Below, piece by piece: positions 21,240-30,063 of a DNA stretch of 64,000 nt. The position numbers and the translations under genes are program-made. Numbering within the stretch: position 1 is the stretch's first letter; the number at the start of each line of letters is the position of its first letter. Source of the DNA: Advenella mimigardefordensis DPN7 (GTDB lineage: Bacteria; Pseudomonadota; Gammaproteobacteria; Burkholderiales; Burkholderiaceae_B); NCBI RefSeq assembly GCF_000521505.1, contig NZ_CP003915.1, positions 2,790,001-2,854,000 of the forward strand. Direction: 5' to 3'. The notes under the pieces are model-generated. The model ran no database searches. It was not told the DNA's origin and saw only the letters and a program-made list of their open reading frames with translations.

Positions 21240-21270
21240 AAAAAAGCCTCCCTTTTTTCGGGAGGCTTTT
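21240..21270 (-). terminator. Azurin terminator, used as the group II intron target
   Basis: On the minus strand GCCTCCC and GGGAGGC form a stem closed by GAAAAAA and followed by seven T. It lies about 55 bases after the azurin stop. The group II intron begins at the base after the T run. Confidence 0.85.
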
Positions 21271-21325
21271 AAGCAAAAATCAAGCATGTGCCAGCATCAC
21301 GCCAGACATACCCACTCTAATACGA

Positions 21326-21784
21326 TTAATCGACGAGTTTGACGACGCCTTTCATCATGGAGCCATGCCCAGGGAATGAGCAGAAGAATACGTCGTCTCC
21401 AGTCAGCTTATCAACCGGCACCTTGACCGAGTCTGACTCACCACCACCAATCAGCTTGGTATGGGCAATCACACGCTCGTCGCCATCTTTGACATAATTT
21501 TTATCGGCACCCGCAGCGATACCATCCGTCTCCACGCCCTGCATATCGGCAGATTTAGCAATCACAAGATTGTGACCCATTGCGGCTTTCGGCAACTGGC
21601 CGGTATGCTTCAGATTAATCGTGAACTCCTTGCACGATTTACTGATAGCGATTTCTTTAGTATTAAATTGCATGGCGTCATTTGCCTCAACGTCAATTGA
21701 GCATTCAGCAGCCATAACGGGCAAAGAAGCTGCCGACAATGCCGCTGCAGCCAACACGTGTTTCAGTTTTAACTTAAAAGCCAT
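21326..21784 (-). CDS. azu: Azurin, periplasmic type I copper protein
   Basis: A 152-residue blue-copper electron carrier. A 25-residue signal peptide ends at PVMA-A and the mature protein starts AECSIDV. The copper ligands are His71 (MGHN), Cys135, His140 (CSFPGHG) and Met144, which correspond to His46, Cys112, His117 and Met121 of Pseudomonas azurin. The disulfide cysteines Cys28 and Cys51 are also present. It carries electrons in the periplasm, typically between cytochrome c, nitrite reductase or oxidases. A good ribosome site (AAGGAG) precedes ATG 21784. It is followed by a terminator and then by the group II intron. Confidence 0.96.
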   Translation of the reverse strand: MAFKLKLKHVLAAAALSAASLPVMAAECSIDVEANDAMQFNTKEIAISKSCKEFTINLKHTGQLPKAAMGHNLVIAKSADMQGVETDGIAAGADKNYVKDGDERVIAHTKLIGGGESDSVKVPVDKLTGDDVFFCSFPGHGSMMKGVVKLVD

Positions 21785-21958
21785 TATGTACTCCTTAAGG
21801 TTGGTGAAATCGACTACGACTTATAACTATACCATCTTCGCTCATAACACCATATAGGAGCCAAACAGCCGAATTGATTCGACGCAATACCAGCACAATT
21901 AAACCCATACAAGCACGCAGACTACACGCATGCGCAGCCTGGCCACTGCAAGCCCTGG

Positions 21959-22152
21959 CTCAATGCGGCTGGACTGATGAAATGAATCAGGTTTGGCGAG
22001 TACCCATCCCCCGTTTATGGCGTAGAGCCCGTCGTGCGTTTGGGTTTAGGAATTTTGAGAATTACCGCTTGCGAGTACTGGCACAATGCGGTTGGAATGG
22101 AGTGATTAACAGAGTTTGGTGAATGCCCATCCCCCGTTTATGGCGTAGAGCC
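21959..22152. repeat. Two imperfect direct repeats of about 70 bases
   Basis: The segments 21959-22030 and 22082-22152 are related. Each begins with CAATGCGG(C/T)TGGA, has a middle GTTTGGYGARTRCCCATC, and ends with the identical CCCCCGTTTATGGCGTAGAG followed by CC. About 50 bases separate them. The region between the azurin and tRNA-Leu genes has no recognised gene. They may be remnants of a mobile element or a dispersed repeat of this genome. Confidence 0.6.
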
Positions 22153-22171
22153 GCGAATCAGGCAATCATGC

Positions 22172-22204
22172 AAAAAAGCCTTTGCTCTATGAAAGCAAAG
22201 GCTT
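22172..22204 (-). terminator. Terminator after tRNA-Leu
   Basis: On the minus strand AAGCCTTTGC and GCAAAGGCTT form a 10-base-pair stem followed by a T run. It lies about 45 bases after the tRNA-Leu 3' end and probably ends the tpiA-secG-tRNA transcript. Confidence 0.85.
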
Positions 22205-22248
22205 GATGGCTACGAAATACTGATCAGATACAGATCAGATTTAACAGT

Positions 22249-22333
22249 TGGTGCTCACGGCGAGACTCGAACTCGCACAGCTCTCGCCACTACCCCCTCA
22301 AGATAGCGTGTCTACCAATTCCACCACGTGAGC
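22249..22333 (-). tRNA. tRNA-Leu (anticodon GAG)
   Basis: An 85-base cloverleaf with acceptor arms GCTCACG and CGTGAGC, encoded CCA, a long variable arm and T arm GCGAGTTCGAGTCTCGC. The anticodon stem CTATC/GGTAG carries the loop TTGAGGG, anticodon GAG, reading CUC and CUU. It follows secG in the same direction, an arrangement seen in related bacteria, where nuoA usually comes next. Confidence 0.95.
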
Positions 22334-22377
22334 ATCTGTAAAGACAGAGGAGTATAACACTATTTAATCGAAAGCAC

Positions 22378-22938
22378 TTACTGTTTTGTATCAGTATTAG
22401 CACCTTGCTGCGATTCTGGTGCAGCAGGTGTTGTATTTTCAACAGCAGGCTTGCTCTCGGTCGCAGGTGCCGCCGGCGTTGCGCCAGACTGCTCTTGCGT
22501 CGCTGGTGCAGCAGGTGTCGCTGAAGGCGCAGTGGGCGCCCCGGAAGCTGACGGAGCCGCCGGCGTTTCAGCGGGCGCTGGCGCTACAGGCAAATCAGCT
22601 TGCGGCTGCGCGGCTGGCGCCGGGGTGGTAGCGGGAGCCGGCGCCTCATAGCCCTGCATGACACCACCACCAGTGGCCGGACCTGAAGTGCGACCCGTGT
22701 TGTTACCAATATAGGCAAGGCCCAGTGTGCAGGCAAAAAACAGAATAGACACCCATTTTGTCGCACGCGAAAAAAAGTTTGCCGCACCAGTAGCGCCAAA
22801 CAGACTTCCGGCAGAACCGCCACCAAAAGATGAACCCATATCAGCGCCCTTGCCTTGCTGTAACAGCACAAGGCCGATAACCGTCAATGCAGACAAGACC
22901 TGCACAACGGCCAGTAAAGGGTATATAAATGATGGCAT
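22378..22938 (-). CDS. secG: Preprotein translocase subunit SecG
   Basis: A 186-residue membrane protein. Two helices (about 5-25 and 55-75) and the conserved loop GLVLLQQGKGADMGSSFGGGSAGSLFG identify SecG, which assists SecYE and SecA in protein export. The C-terminal half, from about residue 95, is a low-complexity Ala/Pro/Glu tail, longer than in E. coli SecG (110 residues) but common in Burkholderiales. It lies between tpiA and tRNA-Leu and is probably cotranscribed with both. Confidence 0.95.
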   Translation of the reverse strand: MPSFIYPLLAVVQVLSALTVIGLVLLQQGKGADMGSSFGGGSAGSLFGATGAANFFSRATKWVSILFFACTLGLAYIGNNTGRTSGPATGGGVMQGYEAPAPATTPAPAAQPQADLPVAPAPAETPAAPSASGAPTAPSATPAAPATQEQSGATPAAPATESKPAVENTTPAAPESQQGANTDTKQ

Positions 22939-22986
22939 TTAAGTATTACTCCAAAAAAATTCCGTATAAGGAAAATGCTCACGCGC

Positions 22987-23739
22987 CTAGGCGCTGGCAA
23001 TTCCCTGAAAATCTGTTGCAACCAGCGAGGCGCCCCCCACCAGCGCACCGTCAATATCTTCTTTGGCAAACAGGCTTGCAGCATTTGCAGCCTTCACACT
23101 ACCGCCATACAGGATGCGCTGCTCAGGCGCACCCGCCTGTACAAGCAGGCCGCGAATATGCGCGTGGACTTCCTGCGCCTGCTCCGGCGAGGCAGTGAGC
23201 CCCGTACCAATCGCCCATACCGGCTCGTACGCAAGAACCATTTTTGCGACCGCGTCGGCACCCAGCGCCAATACCGGCTCAAGCTGACTGCTGATGACCT
23301 GTAGCGTATTGCCCGCCTCGCGTTCGGCCTGTGTTTCACCCACGCATACCACAGGCGTGATACCGCCTGCAATGGCCGCAGCTGCCTTGCGCGCAACCAC
23401 ATCGCTACTTTCGCCATGATAGGCACGACGCTCGGAATGACCCACAATCGCCCAGGCACAGCCGAACTCGGCAAGCATCGCGACCGACACCTCACCAGTA
23501 TAGGCGCCGCTGGCATGCTCACTGGCATCCTGACCACCCCAACCTATCGCACTATCTTTGAGAATATCTGCCACTTGCTGCAGGTAAGGAAAAGGTGCGC
23601 ATACGGCCAGCTCCGCCGCTTCCTCACCGCTAGCTGCGGTGTTCTGTAGCTTGACCAGATCCGAAAGCAACTGCTGATTTTCAGCCTTGCTGCCATTCAT
23701 TTTCCAGTTCCCGATAACCAGCCGCCGACGCACACTCAT
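22987..23739 (-). CDS. tpiA: Triosephosphate isomerase
   Basis: A 250-residue glycolytic TIM-barrel enzyme that interconverts dihydroxyacetone phosphate and glyceraldehyde 3-phosphate. The Asn/Lys site is GNWKMNGS, the catalytic His is in VGHSERR, and the catalytic Glu is in AYEPVWAIGTG. The phosphate loop YGGSVKAANA is also present. The start MSVRRRLVIGNW (ATG 23739) has a good ribosome site, GAGGAAAAT; the frame extends ten codons further back but without family support. The secG gene follows after 48 bases. Confidence 0.96.
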   Translation of the reverse strand: MSVRRRLVIGNWKMNGSKAENQQLLSDLVKLQNTAASGEEAAELAVCAPFPYLQQVADILKDSAIGWGGQDASEHASGAYTGEVSVAMLAEFGCAWAIVGHSERRAYHGESSDVVARKAAAAIAGGITPVVCVGETQAEREAGNTLQVISSQLEPVLALGADAVAKMVLAYEPVWAIGTGLTASPEQAQEVHAHIRGLLVQAGAPEQRILYGGSVKAANAASLFAKEDIDGALVGGASLVATDFQGIASA

Positions 23740-23807
23740 ATTTTCCTCGGTAAAAACGGATTTTAACAAAACCAGAGATTATAACCTTTTCATTTCTAAA
23801 AGGAAAC

Positions 23808-24785
23808 TTAAACTGTCAGGACGATTTTCCCGATATTTTCGCCGTTTTCCATCATCGCATGCGCCTCACTGGCCTGCGCCAGGGCAAATGTGGCATGAAT
23901 GACGGGTTTGATTTTGCCGGCACTCAACAATGGCCACACCTTTTGCTGCAGCGCCTGGGCAATCTGTGTCTTGAACGCGACACTACGCGGACGCAAGGTT
24001 GAACCGGTAATCGTCAGGCGTCGTCGCATGACCTGTGCCGTATCGATGGTGGCCTTGCTACCGCCCAGCTGGGCAATAATCACAATTCTTCCATCGTCAG
24101 CCAGACACTTGATATTACGATTGATGTATTCGCCAGACACCATATCCAGCACCACATCCACACCCGTGTCATTCGTCAGCTTTTTGATTTCCTCAACAAA
24201 ATCCTGCGTTTTGTAATTGATGGCCCTGGTGGCCCCCAACGCCTCCACAGCCGCTGCGCGTTCGTCGCTACCTACCGTTACAAAAACCTTGTGCCCCAGC
24301 GCCCGGGCAATTTGAATCGCCGTGGTGCCGATACCACTGGCGCCGCCATGAACCAGCAACGTTTCATCGCCGGACAACGCGCCACGATCAAAAACATTGG
24401 TCCAGACCGTAAAGAATGTTTCTGGCAACGCCGCTGCCTCTACATCAGTGAACCCCTCTGGAATAGGCAGACAATTGCCCGCAGGGGCGACACAGAATTC
24501 GGCGTACCCGCCACCCGGCGTCAGCGCACATACCCGATCTCCTATTTTCAGGGAAGTGCCGGCAACATCACCGTCAACGATTTCACCAGCCACTTCCAGG
24601 CCAGGCAGATCCGATGCGCCGGGCGGCGGTGGGTACGAACCTTTACGCTGAAACACATCGGGTCGATTGATCCCGGCAGCCGTGACACGAATCAGAACCT
24701 CACCCTGCTTTAAGACGGGCTTTTCGCGCTCTACCAATTTTAATACTTCGGGGCCGCCCGGGGTGGAAATCTCAACTGCCTTCAT
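23808..24785 (-). CDS. NAD(P)H-quinone oxidoreductase, PIG3-like medium-chain reductase
   Basis: A 325-residue zinc-independent medium-chain reductase. The N-terminal GroES-like domain begins MKAVEISTPGGPEVL. The nucleotide-binding loop is VHGGASGIGTTAIQIA at about residues 145-160. The AGINRPDVFQRKGSYPPPPGAS segment is typical of the PIG3/TP53I3-like quinone reductase group. It likely reduces quinones with NADPH in the cytosol. The chosen start is ATG 24785 after the ribosome site AGGAGAGG. It lies upstream of tpiA, as in related genomes. Confidence 0.9.
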   Translation of the reverse strand: MKAVEISTPGGPEVLKLVEREKPVLKQGEVLIRVTAAGINRPDVFQRKGSYPPPPGASDLPGLEVAGEIVDGDVAGTSLKIGDRVCALTPGGGYAEFCVAPAGNCLPIPEGFTDVEAAALPETFFTVWTNVFDRGALSGDETLLVHGGASGIGTTAIQIARALGHKVFVTVGSDERAAAVEALGATRAINYKTQDFVEEIKKLTNDTGVDVVLDMVSGEYINRNIKCLADDGRIVIIAQLGGSKATIDTAQVMRRRLTITGSTLRPRSVAFKTQIAQALQQKVWPLLSAGKIKPVIHATFALAQASEAHAMMENGENIGKIVLTV

Positions 24786-24841
24786 CTGTCCTCTCCTGAA
24801 AAAATAACGGAGGCCATGTGCAAAAATGCAATGCCTGACGA

Positions 24842-24929
24842 TCAATCAGGAGATTTTAACGTTGAAACCCACCCGCGCTTTCGGGATGCGATCAATCAGG
24901 GAAATAAAGCCCATCGCGACTCAATCAGG
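24842..24929. repeat. Three copies of TCAATCAGG upstream of the quinone reductase
   Basis: The 9-base motif TCAATCAGG occurs at 24842, 24892 and 24921 inside the 225-base gap between the reductase start and the universal stress gene. The first two copies share a longer match, CGATCAATCAGG. They may be binding sites of a regulator; no known site matches. Confidence 0.35.
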
Positions 24930-25010
24930 ATTACTACACCACATGAATGTAAGGCAATCATGCATGCCACCATTGCACGGCCTGCCGTTGGGGGTCAAAC
25001 GCGAATACAC

Positions 25011-25865
25011 CTAACGCATGACCAGCACAGGCACCGGACTGGTTCTCAATAACGTGGTTGTGAGGCTCCCGACAATAAGCTCGCGAATCCGCGAATGCCC
25101 ATAGGCCCCCATCACCAGCAAATCAATACCTCTGGACAAGATATAATCCACAATCACCCTCTCGGGCACCCCGGCCAACACGGCCATGATGGGTTCGAAC
25201 TGCGTCGCAGTCAGCACCGACCGCACCCAGTCCATTTGCAGGCCAGCCTGTCCCGCATCCTCACTAACGCATAGCACATGGCACTGCAGCCCCGTCAGCA
25301 ACGCACTTGCGGCCAGGCGCTCCACCATATTCCGCGCAGTCTCGCTACCATCAAATGCAATCAGGAAGCGACCAGGAGGCCGGAACACTGAAGACACGGC
25401 CAGTACCGGCAGATCAACCGATCTGACGACCCTTTCTACATTGTGATCAAAATAACGACGATGCGCGCCTTTAGCCTGCTCATGCCGCCCGAGGATAATC
25501 AGCCTGGCTTCGAACTGCGAATCCTGCAGACTTTGCACCAGCACACCATGTTGCTGACGCAACTCAACCGCGGTCAAGCCTGCCTGCTGCGCACGCTTTC
25601 GGGCCGCCTCCAGAATATTTTTCCCGTGCAATTGCGCCAGCCTGCTGCGCTGCTCGTCCAGCGCACTCAATTGACTCAGCAGCTTATCATGCGCATCAAA
25701 ACCAATCATTCCGCTCAAGTCAACAAGCGAAGCCTGCTCCGGATGGCTGTCCAGCACATGCAAAAACGCTACAGGGCTATTTAAATGCTGCGATGCCCAA
25801 ATTGCATAATCACATACCACCAGCGTGTGCAGGGCGCCATCGATGCACGCAATAATTTTTTTCAT
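25011..25865 (-). CDS. Universal stress protein, tandem UspA domains
   Basis: A 284-residue cytoplasmic protein with two UspA-type halves. The second half ends with GAYGHSRIRELIVGSLT followed by SPVPVLV, the ATP-binding signature (G, two residues, G, nine residues, G-S/T). The first half has a weaker version ending around LDLPVLAV. The gene starts 14 bases after the SulP permease stop and is in the same direction, so the two form an operon. Such pairs suggest that the stress protein modulates the transporter; this is inference. Confidence 0.85.
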   Translation of the reverse strand: MKKIIACIDGALHTLVVCDYAIWASQHLNSPVAFLHVLDSHPEQASLVDLSGMIGFDAHDKLLSQLSALDEQRSRLAQLHGKNILEAARKRAQQAGLTAVELRQQHGVLVQSLQDSQFEARLIILGRHEQAKGAHRRYFDHNVERVVRSVDLPVLAVSSVFRPPGRFLIAFDGSETARNMVERLAASALLTGLQCHVLCVSEDAGQAGLQMDWVRSVLTATQFEPIMAVLAGVPERVIVDYILSRGIDLLVMGAYGHSRIRELIVGSLTTTLLRTSPVPVLVMR

Positions 25866-25879
25866 TCGTGTCTCCCGCG

Positions 25880-27364
25880 TTAATGGTTCGCCCGCCCACC
25901 CACTCCTTCGGGTTTATCATGAACAGCAAAACGATCTACCAGCGTCGCACTGGCCTGATCCAGGCCCTGGATAGTAACCACAGCCCCTTCGCGTCGGAAC
26001 TTGAGGATGACCGAATCCAAGGCAGCAATTGCGGTAATATCCCAGAACCTTGCTGAACGCAAGTCAATAATAACCTCTTCAATCACTTCCTTGAAATCAA
26101 ATTTCGACATAAAGGACTGCGCCGAGGCAAAGAAAACCTCTCCCGCCACGACATAGGTGGTGGACTCCACACCACCGGTTTTAACTGAAGTGATGCTAAG
26201 CACCCGCCCCACCTTGTGAGCAAAGAATATCCCGCTTAACAAAACACCCACCAATACGCCCTTGGCCAAATCATGTGTTGCCACTACCACGACGACAGTA
26301 GCGATCATGACAATGCTCGAGCTTTTTGGATGTCGGGTCAGATCACGCAGGGACGACCACTTGAACGTGCCGATAGACACCATGATCATCACCGCCACCA
26401 ATGCGGCCATGGGAATCTGTTTGACCCATGGTCCCAGAAAAACAATCAGAATTAACAACACACTACCGGCAGTCAGGGTGGACAGACGCCCACGGCCGCC
26501 GGACTTTACATTGATGACTGATTGACCGATCATTGCGCATCCTGCCATCCCCCCAAGAAAACCGGCAGCAATATTGGCCACGCCCTGCCCAACACACTCC
26601 CGGTTTTTGTCGCTGGAAGTATCGGTCAAACCATCGACAATCGCCGCCGTCATCAACGACTCAAGCAACCCCACCACCGCCATGGGCGCCGAGTATGGCA
26701 GAATTATTTTCAGCGTTTCCAAATTCCACGGCACATCCGGCAACAGAAAAATCGGCAGACTATCAGGCAGTTCCCCCATATGACCCACCGTTCTGATATC
26801 CAGGCCCAGCACCATTGAAATGGCCGTCAGCACCAGGATGCACACCAGCGGCGACGGTATCGTTCTGGTGATAAACGGAAACAGGTAAATAATCAGCAGA
26901 CCCGCGGCCACCATTACATAAACAACCCATGTCACGTTCATCAACTCAGGCAACTGGGCCATAAATATCAATATGGCCAGTGCATTGACAAAACCAGTTA
27001 CCACCGAGCTGGACACAAAGCGCATCAACAATCCCAGGCGCAGTGCACCAGCAAAGATCTGCAGCACTCCGGTAAGCAAGGTCGCCGCCAGCAGGTATTG
27101 CAGGCCATGCTCTTTGACCAGCGTTACCATCAAAAGCGCCATGGCACCGGTTGCCGCGGAAATCATGCCCGGTCGACCACCGGTAAAGGCGATGACAACC
27201 GCAATACAGAACGAAGCATATAGACCCACTTTAGGATCTACGCCTGCAATGATGGAAAATGCAATGGCTTCGGGAATAAGCGCAAGCGCCACCACAATGC
27301 CCGACAGTAAATCGCCCCTGATATTTGAGAACCAATCCTGTTTGATCGTGTTTTTTGTAAACAT
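25880..27364 (-). CDS. SulP-family anion permease with STAS domain
   Basis: A 494-residue inner-membrane protein. The N-terminal part carries the SulP transport fold of about 12 helices ([47 protein letters not shown]). A C-terminal STAS domain, about residues 385-480, contains [20 protein letters not shown]. The family includes sulfate, bicarbonate and dicarboxylate transporters, and the substrate cannot be decided from sequence. The ATG at 27364 is preceded by an A-rich stretch rather than a clear ribosome site. It is cotranscribed with the universal stress protein gene. Confidence 0.88.
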   Translation of the reverse strand: MFTKNTIKQDWFSNIRGDLLSGIVVALALIPEAIAFSIIAGVDPKVGLYASFCIAVVIAFTGGRPGMISAATGAMALLMVTLVKEHGLQYLLAATLLTGVLQIFAGALRLGLLMRFVSSSVVTGFVNALAILIFMAQLPELMNVTWVVYVMVAAGLLIIYLFPFITRTIPSPLVCILVLTAISMVLGLDIRTVGHMGELPDSLPIFLLPDVPWNLETLKIILPYSAPMAVVGLLESLMTAAIVDGLTDTSSDKNRECVGQGVANIAAGFLGGMAGCAMIGQSVINVKSGGRGRLSTLTAGSVLLILIVFLGPWVKQIPMAALVAVMIMVSIGTFKWSSLRDLTRHPKSSSIVMIATVVVVVATHDLAKGVLVGVLLSGIFFAHKVGRVLSITSVKTGGVESTTYVVAGEVFFASAQSFMSKFDFKEVIEEVIIDLRSARFWDITAIAALDSVILKFRREGAVVTIQGLDQASATLVDRFAVHDKPEGVGGRANH

Positions 27365-27791
27365 AATTTTAATTTTTTCGGGCCCCGGACGCCTATACAG
27401 TCATAAGCGGCCCGCGCGCAAGCACATGGAACGCAAGACCGCATCGTTTGCCATCGCCGTTAACGATGAGATGCTGCCAATAGCGGCGGAAGCCGAAATG
27501 TTGAATAGGAAGATGACGACAGCAAAACGCCAGCACTTTTCAATGCCGGCATCGCTATCCAGTAGCGTGAACAGAAAATCTGCGATTGAAAGGAGACAAT
27601 TACATGGGTCTGTTTATGGGAAGAATGTCAGCAATCGAGTCCGCAGACATGATTGCATTTTCGGGGTGGCCCGTATTTTGGAACGAGCCGAGTGTAGCAC
27701 AAACAGTGAGACAGCCGCTCACCTGACAAGTGCCTGCCAATAAGCAATAGGCGCCACCTGCGGACGCCTTTCAGCTCGCAGCCATTGCGTG
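27365..27791. other. Intergenic region with promoter of the SulP operon
   Basis: This region lies upstream of the permease gene and after the MFS gene (both minus strand). Apart from a possible 40-codon plus-strand frame it holds no recognisable gene, and I see no convincing riboswitch. Confidence 0.4.
27604..27726 (+). CDS. Possible 40-residue small protein
   Basis: An ATG at 27604 follows a strong ribosome-binding sequence (AAAGGAGAC) by 8 bases and opens a 40-codon frame, beginning MGLFMGRMSAIESADMIAF, that ends at 27726. No membrane segment or known family is evident. Support is only the ribosome site and its intergenic position, so it may be chance. Confidence 0.25.
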   Translation: MGLFMGRMSAIESADMIAFSGWPVFWNEPSVAQTVRQPLT

Positions 27792-29033
27792 CTAGCGGCC
27801 TTCGTTTTGAACAGCAAGCGCAGGTGCGCTTGTTCTTCTGGCCAACACCAAGGCCACAACCGCCAGGCCAAGGGGTATAAAGGACACCCACAGCACCATA
27901 TTCCAGCCGTACGCGCTGAGCAAGCCGCCCGAAGCAAAGGAACCGGCTGCCATCAGTCCGAAAACAATAAAATCATTGAGCGACTGCACGCGCGTTTTCT
28001 CTTCCGGCCAGTGACACTCCAGCACCAATGCCGAAGCTCCCAGAAACCCGAAGTTCCAGCCCAGGCCGAGCAAAATCAGCGTACCCCAAAAGTGCGCCAC
28101 ATCAATACCACCCAGCCCCACAGCAGCCGAAACACCAGTGAGCAACAAACCCACGGCCGCCACACGACTGGCACCGAAGCGGGTGATCAGATTTCCCGTA
28201 AAGAAACTGGGCGCATACATGGCAATCACATGCCATTGCAGCCCCAGATTGGCGTCTTCCTGCGAATGACCGCAGATATGCATTGCCAGTGGCGCGGAGG
28301 TCATCAAAAAATTCATCAGCATATAAGCGACTGCACCGCTCACGGCCGCCGCGATAAACCGTGGCTGCGATGCGATCACTGAAAGCGGTCGACCTCCGGC
28401 CTGCTCGGTAACCGTTGGCGCCGGCAGACGCACACCCAGCAGCAGAACCGCAGACAGCGCAGCCACCACTGCCTGCACCAGGAAAGTCGCGGCAAATTTA
28501 TAAGGCTCCCAGAGATCCATAGTCCAGGTAACCAATTGAGGGCCGATAACTCCCGCCACGACACCACCCGCCATCACAAGCGACAGGGCCCGTGCACGCC
28601 GCCCCTTCTCCACTCCGTCCGCAGCCGCAAAACGAAACGTCAATACTACCGCCGCGTAGCCGCCACCGAAGAAGGTAGCCAGGCAAAAAAGCCAGAACCA
28701 GCCCTGAATAACCGCCAGCATCGCCAACAATCCAGTCAGCACACCGGCACCGGTCCCCACCAGAAATGCCGCCCGTCGCCCATAACGCTGGGCAATCTTG
28801 CCAACAGGGAGGATACACGCAGCCATCCCCACCACAAAGATCGAGATAGGCAATGTCGCCAGCACCGGCGAGGGAGCCAGATTTTCACCCACAATGGCAC
28901 CCGTTGCGTATACCACCACGGAATTGGCACCAGCCAACGCCTGTGCAATAGATAAACGCCAGATATTTCCACGCTGAACGTTCTCAGGGAGGATTAAAGA
29001 AGTATCGTCAATAGTACCGTTGTTGGGTTTCAT
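27792..29033 (-). CDS. Major facilitator superfamily transporter
   Basis: A 413-residue inner-membrane protein with about 12 helices in two halves and a cytoplasmic loop near residue 210. The motif GKIAQRYGRRAAFLVG at about residues 78-93 is the MFS signature between helices 2 and 3. The first 28 residues are polar and precede helix 1. The substrate is unknown; efflux of small molecules is most likely. It is a single gene flanked by the SulP operon and a tRNA pair. It is not related to the MFS gene at 49217. Confidence 0.85.
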   Translation of the reverse strand: MKPNNGTIDDTSLILPENVQRGNIWRLSIAQALAGANSVVVYATGAIVGENLAPSPVLATLPISIFVVGMAACILPVGKIAQRYGRRAAFLVGTGAGVLTGLLAMLAVIQGWFWLFCLATFFGGGYAAVVLTFRFAAADGVEKGRRARALSLVMAGGVVAGVIGPQLVTWTMDLWEPYKFAATFLVQAVVAALSAVLLLGVRLPAPTVTEQAGGRPLSVIASQPRFIAAAVSGAVAYMLMNFLMTSAPLAMHICGHSQEDANLGLQWHVIAMYAPSFFTGNLITRFGASRVAAVGLLLTGVSAAVGLGGIDVAHFWGTLILLGLGWNFGFLGASALVLECHWPEEKTRVQSLNDFIVFGLMAAGSFASGGLLSAYGWNMVLWVSFIPLGLAVVALVLARRTSAPALAVQNEGR

Positions 29034-29257
29034 GTCAATCGTATTGGATTATGCAGCGGATATTCAGACCAGGCCCTCACCATACTGCAAGATGTCACGA
29101 CTTCAATACAATGACCCGTTTGACAGTGTTGGTTATTATTTCTGGTTATGTATGTATTATTTTAAGTCATTAAAAAAGGAATCCACAAAACCTGGGCATA
29201 AACACGACAAATCAACATGGCCTGCATCCGCCGCCAGGGCCAAAAACGCAAGGCAGC

Positions 29258-29293
29258 AAAAAACCCCGTTATTCAATGAATAAACGGGGTTCT
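29258..29293 (-). terminator. Terminator of the tRNA-Leu/tRNA-Ser unit
   Basis: On the minus strand AACCCCGTT and AACGGGGTT form a stem around a TTATTCATTGAAT-type loop, followed by a T run. It lies about 30 bases after the tRNA-Ser gene. Confidence 0.8.
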
Positions 29294-29323
29294 TAATAAT
29301 GCCCGGATTCGAGCATATGAATC

Positions 29324-29413
29324 TGGCGGAAGCTGTGAGATTCGAACTCACGGAAGGTTTAACCCTTCGCCGGTTTTCAAGACCGGTGCATTCAACCGCT
29401 CTGCCAAGCTTCC
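29324..29413 (-). tRNA. tRNA-Ser (anticodon TGA)
   Basis: A 90-base gene with acceptor arms GGAAGCT and AGCTTCC, encoded CCA, and the long variable arm typical of class II tRNAs. The anticodon stem CCGGT/ACCGG holds the loop CTTGAAA, anticodon TGA, reading UCA and UCG. It is 20 bases downstream of tRNA-Leu(TAA) in the same direction. Confidence 0.95.
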
Positions 29414-29433
29414 TGTTGATGCGAGACCATCTC

Positions 29434-29521
29434 TGGTGCACTCGGCCGGAATCGAACCGGCACGGGCGCAATGCCCGAGAGATTTTAAGTCTCTTGTGTC
29501 TACCTATTTCACCACGAGTGC
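29434..29521 (-). tRNA. tRNA-Leu (anticodon TAA)
   Basis: An 88-base gene with acceptor arms GCACTCG and CGAGTGC, encoded CCA, and a long variable arm (CGGGC-ATTGC-GCCCG). The anticodon stem AGAGA/TCTCT holds the loop CTTAAAA, anticodon TAA, reading UUA and UUG. It is the first gene of a two-tRNA unit with tRNA-Ser. Confidence 0.95.
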
Positions 29522-29984
29522 GTGAACTGGAGAAACGAGAATATAGCACATCTAATTTACGGACGTCTACATACTGAACGGAAAAAGATCATAAACCGGC
29601 TATTGCATCACCTGTTCGTGACATCAATGCGACACCTACACCCTGCTGTCAATAGTTGAGGTGCCCAGTGAGCCGCTTCTTTGTTTCTTATACAGCCCTT
29701 TCTCATCTACAGGCTGATTTCGGCATACTTTACCTGCCGGCCCAAATGTAAGGTCGATTAACACCGCGCATTGGCGCGGATCAACCGCAGCACCCACCTG
29801 ACGCACCATCATCCTCGTTTTCCAGTTGGCAAACATTTCGATGCATTACAAATTAATTTATTATTTTTCAGGTATTTATATGGAAAACATCGTCAATTGT
29901 AACAACACTGGGGAGTCACCTTGCATCTGTCGTACTTCAGAAACACATTGGTCACACAATAAGTACGATAATCTGATTAACGAA
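29522..29984. other. Intergenic region without recognised gene
   Basis: The region between the tRNA pair and the small lipoprotein gene. The tRNA promoter should be near its left end. A minus-strand frame of 66 codons at 29636-29836 has no match I recognise and no good ribosome site, so I do not call it a gene. Confidence 0.35.
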
Positions 29985-30012
29985 ATCTCATTTACGGTTG
30001 GGTAAATGAGAT
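29985..30012. promoter_or_regulatory. Perfect 11-base inverted repeat upstream of the lipoprotein gene
   Basis: ATCTCATTTAC and GTAAATGAGAT are exact complements separated by six bases (GGTTGG). The element lies 51 bases before the start codon of the small lipoprotein gene, so it could be an operator or a leader hairpin. There is no T run directly behind it, which argues against a terminator. Confidence 0.45.
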
Positions 30013-30063
30013 ATATTCTTTTGAATAGCCAGAGAAACAAAAATTTCAAATATGGAGGTTCAT

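Noticed and set aside
27360..27480. Possible riboswitch in the leader of the SulP gene
   Set aside because: Sequence shows no conserved core of any riboswitch class I know, only short GC-rich stems.
26973..27743. A 256-codon plus-strand frame
   Set aside because: Most of it lies antisense inside the SulP gene and has the composition of a shadow frame, without family motifs.
29636..29836. A 66-codon minus-strand frame
   Set aside because: No ribosome site and no known domain; a degraded gene is possible but cannot be shown.
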